A stretch of 10,671 nt of DNA from RGIG4608 sp045635885. GTDB lineage: Bacteria; Bacillota; Clostridia; Oscillospirales; CAG-272. The notes under the pieces were generated by a model that was not told where the DNA came from, did not search any database, and saw only the letters and a list, made by a program, of their open reading frames with translations. Positions 1-5,655 of the stretch are shown in pieces; position 1 is the first letter of the stretch, and every line of letters starts with the position of its first letter. The stretch covers positions 1-10,671 of the forward strand of contig JAZTWO010000057.1 in assembly GCA_045635885.1 (NCBI GenBank), in the 5' to 3' direction. A program made the position numbers and the translations under genes.

Positions 1-53
1 CCCAAAGCTCATAAATATCGCTTCGGGGAACCCCGCATCGCAGAAGAGGGTGG

Positions 54-68
54 CACGGCATCGCCGTG
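54..68. repeat. Palindromic core of a further X-like repeat
   Basis: CACGGC and GCCGTG pair around an ATC loop, flanked by GAGGGTGG before and GACGGGTG after. The layout recalls the X repeats (GGGG, hairpin, GGATGAGG) with a different stem sequence. It may be a diverged member of the same family. Confidence 0.55.
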
Positions 69-147
69 ACGGGTGTAGTTCCCCCATTTAACATCAACTA
101 ACTTCTAAATAAATCAAAATGTACTCGGGATGGGTTCTCCCCTACAA

Positions 148-338
148 ACTCAACACAAACTAACTTTTCGTTTGGAACAAATAGTCTATAGTTCACTATC
201 CGCACAAGATCCTTCGGTCGCTTTGCTCCCTCGAGGATGACGTGCGGAGGTGGTATTGGTTGGTTGACATTTAAACGGGTCGTCGAGGACGTCGACCCCT
301 ACGATGTTTTTGGGTATGATGTCGCTCACCGTAGGGGC
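148..338 (+). repeat. Repeat Y, copy 1
   Basis: This block is nearly identical to 914-1179, at a constant offset of 766 bases over its first hundred or so bases. It runs from ACTCAACACAAACTAAC through the GATCCTTCGGTCGC and GAGGATGACGTGCGG segments to CACCGTAGGGGC. Relative to copy 2 it has an extra TGGT near 260 (a short tandem duplication) and lacks an 80-base segment that copy 2 carries after GTCGTCGAGG. Confidence 0.85.
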
Positions 339-378
339 TCACTGTGTGAGTCCGCATCCAAACCCAAACTAACTTTTT

Positions 379-516
379 GCCTTCCCATTGAGGGGCATAG
401 GGTGAGAAAATGCCTTCGGCAATTTCAGATGAGGGTCTCGCCATTTAGTTTATGCAAACGATTTCCCCGCCCAACACCGTAGGGGACGACGTCCTCGACG
501 TCCCGCACTCAACCCA
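379..516 (+). repeat. Repeat X, copy 1 (divergent core)
   Basis: The flanks match X copies 2 and 3: CTTCCCATTGAGGGG at the start, then GATGAGGG, CGCCATTTAGTTTATGCAA and CCGTAGGGGACGACGTCC. The core is different, a hairpin at 406-426 with GAAA and TGCC pairing to GGCA and TTTC, one A-A mismatch and a TTC loop. The unit is about 13 bases longer than the other two. Confidence 0.8.
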
Positions 517-528
517 AACTAACTTTAT

Positions 529-653
529 GCCTTCCCATTGAGGGGAAGGGGGACCGCCGAGGCGGTGGATGAGGGGCTCGCCATTTAGTTTATGCAATAG
601 ATTTTCCACAAACTCCGTAGGGGACGACGTCCCGACGTCCCGTTCCAAACACA
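529..653 (+). repeat. Repeat X, copy 2
   Basis: This copy is almost identical to 799-923, with an exact offset of 270 bases. Its palindromic core is ACCGCC (553-558) and GGCGGT (561-566). It ends in GACGTCCCG and leads into the AACTAACTT linker. Confidence 0.85.
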
Positions 654-715
654 AACTAACTTTTTATATCACACAAAAATATTTCTCTATGTTTGAAACG
701 GACGCACACGGTGCG

Positions 716-775
716 CCCCTACGGTGTTTTCGGGTACGATGTCGCTTATCGTAGGGGCTCACTCCGTGAGTCCGC
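716..775 (+). repeat. Repeat Z segment
   Basis: The segment runs from CCCCTACGGTGTTTT to TCCGC and matches the tail of repeat Y copy 1 (296-355) and, in part, copy 2 (1137-1179). It ends in a small hairpin with arms CTCAC and GTGAG; the loop is TCC here and TGT in copy 1, so the stem is kept while the loop varies. Confidence 0.75.
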
Positions 776-798
776 TTCCCAACCTCAACTAACTTTGT

Positions 799-923
799 GC
801 CTTCCCATTGAGGGGAAGGGGGACCGCCGAGACGGTGGATGAGGGGAACGCCACTTAGTTTATGTAATAGATTTTCCACAAACTCCGTAGGGGACGACGT
901 CCCGACGTCCCGCACTCAACACA
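799..923 (+). repeat. Repeat X, copy 3
   Basis: This copy matches 529-653 with scattered substitutions. In the core the right arm reads GACGGT instead of GGCGGT, leaving one mismatched pair in the stem at 823-836. Its downstream end overlaps the first ten bases of repeat Y copy 2, so the blocks are contiguous. Confidence 0.85.
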
Positions 924-1179
924 AACTAACTTTTCGTTTGGAACAAATAGTCTATAGTTCACTATCCGCACAAGATCCTTCGGTCGCTTTGCTCCCTCGA
1001 GGATGACGTGCGGAGGCGGTATTGGTTGACGTTTAATCGGGTCGTCGAGGGTCTCGCCTGCGGGCTCGGTCACGTTCGCGTTCTGACAACACACTGTGTT
1101 GTCATTCATTGCGCTCACGACACTTCGTGGCGTCGACCCCTACGATGTTTTTGGGTATGATGTCGCTCACCGTAGGGGC
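914..1179 (+). repeat. Repeat Y, copy 2, with an 80-base nested segment
   Basis: This second copy of the block at 148-338 differs mainly by an extra segment at 1051-1130, where copy 1 has a single base. The extra segment contains a perfect palindrome at 1084-1104 (arms TGACAACACA and TGTGTTGTCA around one base) and a hairpin at 1116-1129 (CACGA, CACT loop, TCGTG). Homology to copy 1 resumes at CGTCGACCCC (1131). Confidence 0.85.
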
Positions 1180-1338
1180 ATCGATATATTTATGTTTTTT
1201 CAACGGGATGATGGTATCCTCCCCTACGGAGTTTAAGAGTATAATCTCACTCACTGTTATATCAATCTCCACCGTCCCCACCGTTAGTTAGGTGGATATA
1301 GTTATATTGGTTTTAGTTTTATTTATTTCCCTCATCTC

Positions 1339-1404
1339 TGTGATTAGGGGGGGTAATCACACAGATTAGGGGGGATGCTCTATATGATTATGGGGGGTAA
1401 TCAC
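1339..1404. repeat. G-run repeats inside short inverted repeats
   Basis: Three G runs of 7, 6 and 6 bases (1347-1353, 1369-1374, 1392-1397) each follow GATTA or GATTAT. The first is enclosed by perfect arms TGTGATTA and TAATCACA, and the third by GATTA and TAATC. The repeated word is roughly GATTA, then G6-7, then TAATCAC. The surrounding 1180-1440 has no gene that I can see. Confidence 0.7.
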
Positions 1405-1440
1405 AAGGATTAGCCCTCCTGACAAAGAAAAGTTATTGCA

Positions 1441-1475
1441 AAAAAGAGAAAAACCTCAAGCATTTCGCTTGAGGG
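1441..1475 (-). terminator. Rho-independent terminator of the pilin gene
   Basis: Read on the minus strand, an 8-bp perfect stem (CCTCAAGC at 1455-1462 with GCTTGAGG at 1468-1475, 5-base loop) is followed by a U-rich stretch from 1454 down to 1441. It lies about 60 bases past the pilin stop codon. Between them is a second inverted repeat, TTAACGAC (1493-1500) with GTCGTTAA (1512-1519), which has no T run and may only protect the 3' end. Confidence 0.85.
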
Positions 1476-1532
1476 TTTATTTTCAATAATTTTTAACGAC
1501 TGATTGCGTAGGTCGTTAATGAACGATTTATA

Positions 1533-1958
1533 TTATTTTGTAAGTTCTACAAGGAAGGGAGCTTTGTCGCTTGTTGATTCGTACTTATAAACAAGCTTAT
1601 TAGAAGCCCAAGACAACTTTGCAAGAACATCAGCACCGAGGTTATCAGTAATATTTTCAAGTTTTGTAACGTCTTCTGTAGTAAGTTCTCTAGCTGTACC
1701 ATCATTTTTAAGAATGAGTGTTGTATCATCGTCAGCTGCATCTGTAGCACCGGGAAGAACTACTACAACTTCGTCATCCAAAATGAATGCATTTTCAATA
1801 ACTGTTTTAATCTGAGCAACTTCTGTTTCAGCAGCCTGCTTTTCAGCCTTGTTAATGAAAGATGTGTAACCAACTACAGCAACTGTAGAAAGAATAGCGA
1901 GAATTGCGATAACAACGAGCAATTCAACGAGTGTAAAGCCTTTTTGTGTCTTTTTCAT
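1533..1958 (-). CDS. Type IV prepilin-like protein
   Basis: This 141-residue protein has the class III leader of type IV pilins and related pseudopilins: a short basic leader MKKTQKG, a predicted prepilin peptidase cut before Phe8, Glu at mature position 5, and a hydrophobic helix to about residue 28. The rest (about 29-141) is a small, acidic, soluble domain with no motif I recognise. Family knowledge says such subunits are processed by a PilD-type peptidase and polymerised by a PilB/PilC-type machine, or serve as ComGC-like pseudopilins; none of these partners is in the window. The ATG at 1958 is preceded on the minus strand by AAAGGAG, about 10 bases upstream. The gene stands alone, with its own consensus promoter, long leader and terminator, suggesting a regulated and possibly abundant product. 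Pilin class is secure; major pilin versus pseudopilin cannot be decided. Confidence 0.9.
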   Translation of the reverse strand: MKKTQKGFTLVELLVVIAILAILSTVAVVGYTSFINKAEKQAAETEVAQIKTVIENAFILDDEVVVVLPGATDAADDDTTLILKNDGTARELTTEDVTKLENITDNLGADVLAKLSWASNKLVYKYESTSDKAPFLVELTK

Positions 1959-2102
1959 GATTTTGTTTCTCCTTTAAAAATAAAAATTTTTACCTCTTTT
2001 TTTCGCAATCAATAAGGTTTTTGGGAAACGGCGATGCCATAAAAAAGCACCGTTGTTTCTCACTAAAAGTACAAATCAGCATTAAACCAAATGTACTTAT
2101 GC
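1959..2102 (-). promoter_or_regulatory. Long 5' leader of the pilin gene with potential structure
   Basis: From the transcription start expected near 2102 to the ATG at 1958 there are about 145 untranslated bases. Possible stems are AAGTACA (2067-2073) with TGTACTT (2092-2098), and AACGG (2027-2031) with CCGTT (2050-2054), extended inside by GC (2036-2037) with GC (2047-2048). The palindrome TAAAAATTTTTA (1981-1992) lies just before the Shine-Dalgarno. Pilin genes of Clostridia are often preceded by cyclic-di-GMP riboswitches, but I do not see the conserved sequence blocks of class I and could not fit class II. Structure is inferred by eye; the ligand, if any, is unknown. Confidence 0.45.
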
Positions 2103-2108
2103 ACAGCA

Positions 2109-2137
2109 ATTATAACACAACGTGAATACTTTGTCAA
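2109..2137 (-). promoter_or_regulatory. Consensus sigma-A promoter of the pilin gene
   Basis: Read on the minus strand, TTGACA (2137-2132) is followed after exactly 17 bases by TATAAT (2114-2109), a perfect housekeeping promoter. An AT-rich inverted repeat (arms AACAAAAAA at 2136-2144 and TTTTTTGTT at 2158-2166) touches its upstream edge. Confidence 0.9.
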
Positions 2138-2240
2138 CAAAAAATCGAAAAAATTTGTTTTTTGTTCATATTTGTCGAACTTTTAACAATTTGAACACCA
2201 TAAAATCGACTTTTTTAGTTAAAGAGTTCAATTATATAAA

Positions 2241-2270
2241 TTATTCATAAATTGTTCATAATTATATATT
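2241..2270 (+). promoter_or_regulatory. Possible weak promoter for yqhQ
   Basis: TTATTC (2241-2246), then 18 bases, then TATATT (2265-2270) is a plausible but imperfect sigma-A promoter about 50 bases upstream of the yqhQ start. The stretch is so AT-rich that other TATAAT-like words (for example 2270-2275) are equally possible. Confidence 0.3.
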
Positions 2271-2319
2271 ATAATAATCTAATAGAAATTTATCTTGCTT
2301 TATGCAGAATGGAGAATAT

Positions 2320-3264
2320 ATGTCAGAAAATAAATCTTGTATTGCAAAAAAGACCTCGATTGGCGGTCAGGCGCTTATCGAAGGCATTATGATGCGCGGT
2401 CCAAAAAAGACTGCGATGGCGGTTAGAAATCCGCAGGGCGAAATTGTTCTTGAAAAATGGGACAATGTGCCCGAGGGCAAAAAGCCCAATTTCATTGACA
2501 AATTGAAAAAGATTCCCGTTGTTCGTGGTGTTTTCAATTTTGCAAGTTCAATGTCAATGGGATATAAATCACTTATGAAGTCTGCCGAAATTGCGGGCTT
2601 TGAGGATGAGGAGGAAAAGAAGAACAGCAAGGGGCTTATGGCAATTGTGGGCGTTGTTTCTGCAATTCTTGGCGTTGCGCTTTCAGTTGGACTTTTCATC
2701 TTCCTCCCCACGTTGATTTACGATCTTATTTCACGCATCAATCCTGAATTTTTCGCTAACAGACTTCTCAAATCAAGCTTTGAGGGTGTTATTAAAATCG
2801 TTATTTTGATTGGCTATATGGCGGTTGTTTCAAGAATGAAGGACATCAAGCGCACGTTCCAATATCACGGTGCAGAGCATAAAACAATCTTCTGCTATGA
2901 ATCTGGCGAAGAATTGACCGTTGAAAACGTTAAAAAACAGGGCAAATTCCACCCAAGATGCGGAACATCCTTCCTCATCGTTATGGTAATTGTGGGCATT
3001 TTCATTGGCTTGCTTATTCCTGCAACCTTGCCCACTTTGGTTAGAACTGTTATCAAGCTTTTGTTGCTTCCAATCACAATGGGGCTTGGCTATGAATTTA
3101 TCAAGCTTGCAGGCAAAAAGGACAATGCCTTTACAAGAATTCTCTCCGCCCCAGGCCTTTGGATGCAGAGAATTACAGTTCTTGAGCCCACCGACGATAT
3201 GATTGAATGCGCAATTGCCGCAGTTAACGAGGTTATTCCCGAAGACGGTTCAGACTTAATCTAA
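2320..3264 (+). CDS. yqhQ: YqhQ-family (DUF1385) membrane protein
   Basis: This 314-residue protein matches the DUF1385/YqhQ family, which is widespread in Firmicutes, named after the Bacillus subtilis gene and of poorly understood function. Visible hallmarks are GGQALIEGIMMRGP near residues 15-28, a conserved block YHGAEHKTIFCYESGE at 182-197, and HPRCGTSF at 211-218; the conserved His, Glu and Cys residues look like a metal or active site, which is inference. Hydrophobic segments lie near 107-133, 156-172, 217-235 and 240-258, so it is an integral membrane protein. I place the start at 2320 because GGAG at 2311-2314 is well spaced for that ATG; an in-frame ATG at 2302 has no such site. Length is normal for the family. 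It is divergent from the pilin gene, is followed immediately by a terminator, and so appears to be a single-gene unit. Confidence 0.9.
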   Translation: MSENKSCIAKKTSIGGQALIEGIMMRGPKKTAMAVRNPQGEIVLEKWDNVPEGKKPNFIDKLKKIPVVRGVFNFASSMSMGYKSLMKSAEIAGFEDEEEKKNSKGLMAIVGVVSAILGVALSVGLFIFLPTLIYDLISRINPEFFANRLLKSSFEGVIKIVILIGYMAVVSRMKDIKRTFQYHGAEHKTIFCYESGEELTVENVKKQGKFHPRCGTSFLIVMVIVGIFIGLLIPATLPTLVRTVIKLLLLPITMGLGYEFIKLAGKKDNAFTRILSAPGLWMQRITVLEPTDDMIECAIAAVNEVIPEDGSDLI

Positions 3265-3270
3265 AAAAAT

Positions 3271-3306
3271 AAGAGAGTATGGCTTTCATACTCTCTTTTT
3301 TGTTTT
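3271..3306. terminator. Bidirectional terminator between convergent genes
   Basis: An 11-bp perfect stem (AAGAGAGTATG at 3271-3281 with CATACTCTCTT at 3287-3297, 5-base loop) is followed by T-rich DNA on the plus strand and preceded by A-rich DNA (3263-3270), so it can work in both directions. The minus-strand membrane protein gene ends inside it: its stop codon occupies 3286-3288. Confidence 0.9.
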
Positions 3307-3987
3307 TATGGGCAACAAACTAATTGCAAGCAGCATTTGTGACGGTATGTAAAATGCCCACGCTATATTGATTTCAGAATGCAGGAGCTTATATATAAGC
3401 GAGCTTGCTGAAATATTCATATATGGTCCTATGTTAGCAAAGCCGATAAACATATCGCAAATGGCGAATAAAACAAGTCCTGTTGCAAGGATATATGCCT
3501 TTTTAAAGATTAGAAAAGAAAAGATAACGTTCAAAATCAAGTTGGTGTAATAGAAAATTGAAACGAGAGAAAGGGCATCTGTTTTTGCGCCAAGAACAAC
3601 GCACGTTGCCAACACCGTTATAACGGAAGCTGACGCTCTTGTGATCAAATGTATTTTTCTTTTTTTGCGATTATTTTCTTCAAAGTAAATTCTCAAAAAA
3701 TAAGCCATTTGAGTTTGCAAAAAGAATATCATTCCCAATAATTGTTTTTGTCTGTCAGGAAAAACAAGAAAGAAATCAGCACAAACGGTGAAAATCAGGG
3801 CAATTTGTGTGAAAATATAGGATTTTGATTTTTCTATAAACAAAAAGCAAAAAACACAAGCCAAAGCTATTGCAAAAAATTGGGTGTTATAGGGGTCTTT
3901 AGATGTTTGAATAATATAACCTAACTGCATTTCCGCAAGTAAAAACAGCAGAGAAAGAGAAAGCAGTATTTTATTGTTTTTTATCAT
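3286..3987 (-). CDS. Eight-span membrane protein, YhhN/TMEM86-like
   Basis: This 233-residue protein has about eight hydrophobic segments (roughly 6-26, 36-53, 57-76, 80-100, 114-132, 139-161, 164-186 and 207-227) and little else. The pattern of an Asp at the end of a helix, CADFFLVF with D71, followed by a Gly-Met-Ile-Phe helix ending in Tyr and Phe, and a second Asp-containing helix FAICDMFIGF (D178) before a last helix FYIPSQMLLA, recalls the YhhN/TMEM86 family. Members of that family hydrolyse the vinyl-ether bond of lysoplasmalogens, and two acidic residues are considered important; plasmalogens occur in anaerobic Clostridia. The match is by eye and remote, so a different multi-pass family is possible. 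The gene begins 9 bases after the murE stop with no strong Shine-Dalgarno of its own, so it is probably cotranscribed and translationally coupled to murE. Confidence 0.5.
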   Translation of the reverse strand: MIKNNKILLSLSLLFLLAEMQLGYIIQTSKDPYNTQFFAIALACVFCFLFIEKSKSYIFTQIALIFTVCADFFLVFPDRQKQLLGMIFFLQTQMAYFLRIYFEENNRKKRKIHLITRASASVITVLATCVVLGAKTDALSLVSIFYYTNLILNVIFSFLIFKKAYILATGLVLFAICDMFIGFANIGPYMNISASSLIYKLLHSEINIAWAFYIPSQMLLAISLLPIKTKKRV

Positions 3988-3996
3988 ATCTTGCTC

Positions 3997-5469
3997 TCAA
4001 TAATTAATTTTTTCAAGTTGCTCAATGCATTCACGCAATATCTGTCGTTCGCAAAAATATTCGTTTTTACCATTTATAAGCTGATAGATCTCGTGTCCCT
4101 TACCAGCAAGCAAAATAATATCGCCATTTTGCGCCATTTCATAGGCATATTGAATGGCTATTTCACGGTCCTTGATGCAGGTATATTTGCTTTGGTCATT
4201 AAAGCAAGCCGCAATTTCATTAATAATCGCCATTGGGTCTTCGTGGTTGGGATTGTCTGAAGTGATAATTGAAAAATCTGCAAACTTAGAAGCTGCGTTG
4301 CCAAGCTGGGTGCGTCGCACCTGCGTTCTGCCACCCACCGAGCCGAAAAGACAGATAAGTCGGTTGGGATTGTATTTTTTAAGTGCCTTGAGGGCTGCCT
4401 CAAGACTTAAACCGTTGTGGGCATAGTCGATAACAAAGCTTGCGCCTTTTGGAGTTGTAACCACCTCAAATCTGCCCTCGATTTGTATTTTGCGCAATAT
4501 TTGTGCGGCAAGATTCAAGTCGATATTAAAATGGTCTGCCACGCACATTGCGGCAAGCGTGTTATAAATGTTAATTTTGCCCGGAATCGAAATGGTGCAG
4601 GGGATAACCCTTTCACCTGCGTGGCAATCAAAAGTCATGCCAAGCGTGTTTTCGTCCCTATATGTGCAAATTGAATGTGCAGTATAATCCGTTTTTGACT
4701 CCGTTGAATAAAAAACGGTGTGCGATTTGCAATCTGCAAGCATTGACTTTGTGTGAATATCGTCTGCATTGGCAATAACGGTTTTGGTGTCGTAGTTGTC
4801 AAAAAGCATTTTCTTTGCAAGAAAATAGTCCTCAAAGCTATCGTGCTCACCTGCGCCAATGTGGTCTGGGGAAAGGTTTGTGAAAATGGTAAAGGCAAAT
4901 TTTGTGCCAAAAGTTCGGTGCAATTTAAGTGCCTGTGAAGAAACCTCAATCACCGCCGCCTTTATTCCGCTATTTGCCATATCGTGAAAGTGTTTTTGAA
5001 GAATGTAGCTTTCGGGTGTGGTGTTTGTGGTGTCGTATTTTTCCTCACCGTACAAAACACCGTTTGAGCCAATGTAACCGCAGGGAATACCAGCCCCGTC
5101 AAGAAGCTGTTTTATCATAAGTGCGGTGGAGGTTTTGCCCTTTGTTCCCGTGATGCCGATAATAGCTATTTTTTCTGAGGGATTGTCATAAAGTATGCAC
5201 GAGAGTTGCGCCAAAGCGATTCTTGTGTTTTTAACCATGATTATTATTGCATCACTTGGCAAATCGATTTGTTCTTCACACACAAAAACACGGCAACCGT
5301 TTGCATAGGCACTTGTTGCAAACAAGTGACCGTTTGTTGTAAACCCCTTAATGCAAACAAAAATGGAGCTGCTTGTTGCAATTCTTGAATCATTAGTTAT
5401 ATCAGAAACCTCACAATCTACAAAATTGCCAATATATTCTATTTTGTTTAATATTCTTGAAAGCAACAT
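3997..5469 (-). CDS. murE: UDP-MurNAc-tripeptide synthetase (MurE family)
   Basis: MurE ligases add the third amino acid to UDP-MurNAc-L-Ala-D-Glu in the cytoplasm, using ATP. In this 490-residue protein I see the Mur ligase P-loop GITGTKGKTS (105-114), TTNTTPE (147-153), EVSSQALKLHR (175-185), NLSPDHI (198-204), a probable carbamylated Lys in FLAKK (K219), the C-terminal domain GSVGGRTQVRR (376-386), the specificity motif DNPN (405-408) and AGKGHE (455-460). The start at 5469 is supported by GTGAGG six bases upstream; the upstream in-frame ATG at 5511 lies across the promoter -10 and is unlikely. Diaminopimelate-adding enzymes usually have DNPR, so Asn at the fourth position suggests L-lysine or another substrate. 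NLSPDHI followed by EHDSFEDYF also recalls the lysine-type enzymes of lactic acid bacteria. It leads a two-gene operon with the membrane protein downstream. Family assignment is firm; substrate is open. Confidence 0.93.
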   Translation of the reverse strand: MLLSRILNKIEYIGNFVDCEVSDITNDSRIATSSSIFVCIKGFTTNGHLFATSAYANGCRVFVCEEQIDLPSDAIIIMVKNTRIALAQLSCILYDNPSEKIAIIGITGTKGKTSTALMIKQLLDGAGIPCGYIGSNGVLYGEEKYDTTNTTPESYILQKHFHDMANSGIKAAVIEVSSQALKLHRTFGTKFAFTIFTNLSPDHIGAGEHDSFEDYFLAKKMLFDNYDTKTVIANADDIHTKSMLADCKSHTVFYSTESKTDYTAHSICTYRDENTLGMTFDCHAGERVIPCTISIPGKINIYNTLAAMCVADHFNIDLNLAAQILRKIQIEGRFEVVTTPKGASFVIDYAHNGLSLEAALKALKKYNPNRLICLFGSVGGRTQVRRTQLGNAASKFADFSIITSDNPNHEDPMAIINEIAACFNDQSKYTCIKDREIAIQYAYEMAQNGDIILLAGKGHEIYQLINGKNEYFCERQILRECIEQLEKINY

Positions 5470-5499
5470 AAAAAACCTCACAAATTGTTGATTTACTTG

Positions 5500-5528
5500 A
5501 TTATACCACATTTTTTCCTCTTTGGCTA
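5500..5528 (-). promoter_or_regulatory. Promoter of murE with extended -10
   Basis: On the minus strand TATAAT (5505-5500) is preceded by TGG (5508-5506), an extended -10, and by TAGCCA (5528-5523) at 17 bases, which matches four of six -35 positions. A start near 5493 gives a leader of about 24 bases that includes the GTGAGG ribosome binding site. Confidence 0.7.
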
Positions 5529-5570
5529 TACAATTAAGAAAAAAAGTAATAAAATTTGATGTGATTATTT

Positions 5571-5592
5571 AATGTCAAAATCTCTTGACATT
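5571..5592. promoter_or_regulatory. Palindrome overlapping the -35, possible operator
   Basis: Perfect 8-bp arms AATGTCAA (5571-5578) and TTGACATT (5585-5592) flank six bases. The right arm contains the whole -35 hexamer of the downstream operon, the geometry of a repressor site. The regulator is unknown, and the sequence does not match an operator I can name. Confidence 0.45.
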
Positions 5593-5613
5593 TTGAAGGA
5601 TAAATTATATAAT
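5585..5613 (+). promoter_or_regulatory. Consensus sigma-A promoter of the cmk operon
   Basis: TTGACA (5585-5590), 17 bases, TATAAT (5608-5613) is a perfect housekeeping promoter. Transcription should begin near 5620, about 35 bases before the flavoprotein start at 5656. It diverges from the murE promoter about 60 bases away. Confidence 0.9.
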
Positions 5614-5655
5614 AAGAATGAACATATTAAAATGGCGGATTATGGGGAAAAGCAG

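Larger units (their letters stand above)
1..1320. repeat. Gene-free mosaic of GC-rich modular repeats
   Basis: No reading frame here has a convincing ribosome binding site or recognisable protein, and the frames that exist run through repeated DNA. The word AACTAACTT recurs seven times in the same orientation (96, 158, 367, 517, 654, 787 and 924), acting as a linker between blocks. The blocks fall into three types, listed separately: X (about 125 bases, three copies), Y (191 and 266 bases, two copies) and a Z segment beginning CCCCTACG (one separate copy plus one inside each Y). Several blocks contain a small palindromic core. The region is much richer in GC than the genes to the right. From about 1180 the recognisable units decay, and I see no gene up to 1440. 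It resembles the palindromic intergenic repeats common in clostridial genomes; a link to a transposase or RNA function is not visible. Confidence 0.8.

Noticed and set aside
1..1180. CRISPR array suggested by recurring AACTAACTT at partly regular spacing
   Set aside because: The repeated word is only about 9-12 bases, the intervening DNA is itself repeated and 60-209 bases long, and there are no cas genes.
237..1291. Small reading frames on both strands in the repeat region
   Set aside because: They run through duplicated repeat DNA, share the same translated fragments in several copies, and lack ribosome binding sites or recognisable domains.
1..1320. Insertion sequence or integrase-driven element
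   Set aside because: No transposase or integrase coding sequence and no long terminal inverted repeats are visible in the window.
1493..1519. Second terminator for the pilin gene
   Set aside because: The 8-bp inverted repeat is real but no T run follows on the minus strand; the hairpin at 1455-1475 fits better.
1959..2102. Canonical cyclic-di-GMP class I riboswitch upstream of the pilin
   Set aside because: The expected conserved blocks (such as the GCAAA-type segments and receptor pairing) are not visible, so I list only an unidentified leader with potential structure.
5470..5511. 14-residue N-terminal extension of MurE from 5511
   Set aside because: It overlaps the -10 sequence and the expected transcription start; the ATG at 5469 has GTGAGG at good spacing.
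5572..5655. N-terminal extension of the flavoprotein from the ATG at 5572
   Set aside because: A perfect sigma-A promoter lies within it, and the 5656 start has a ribosome binding site and the family's usual length.
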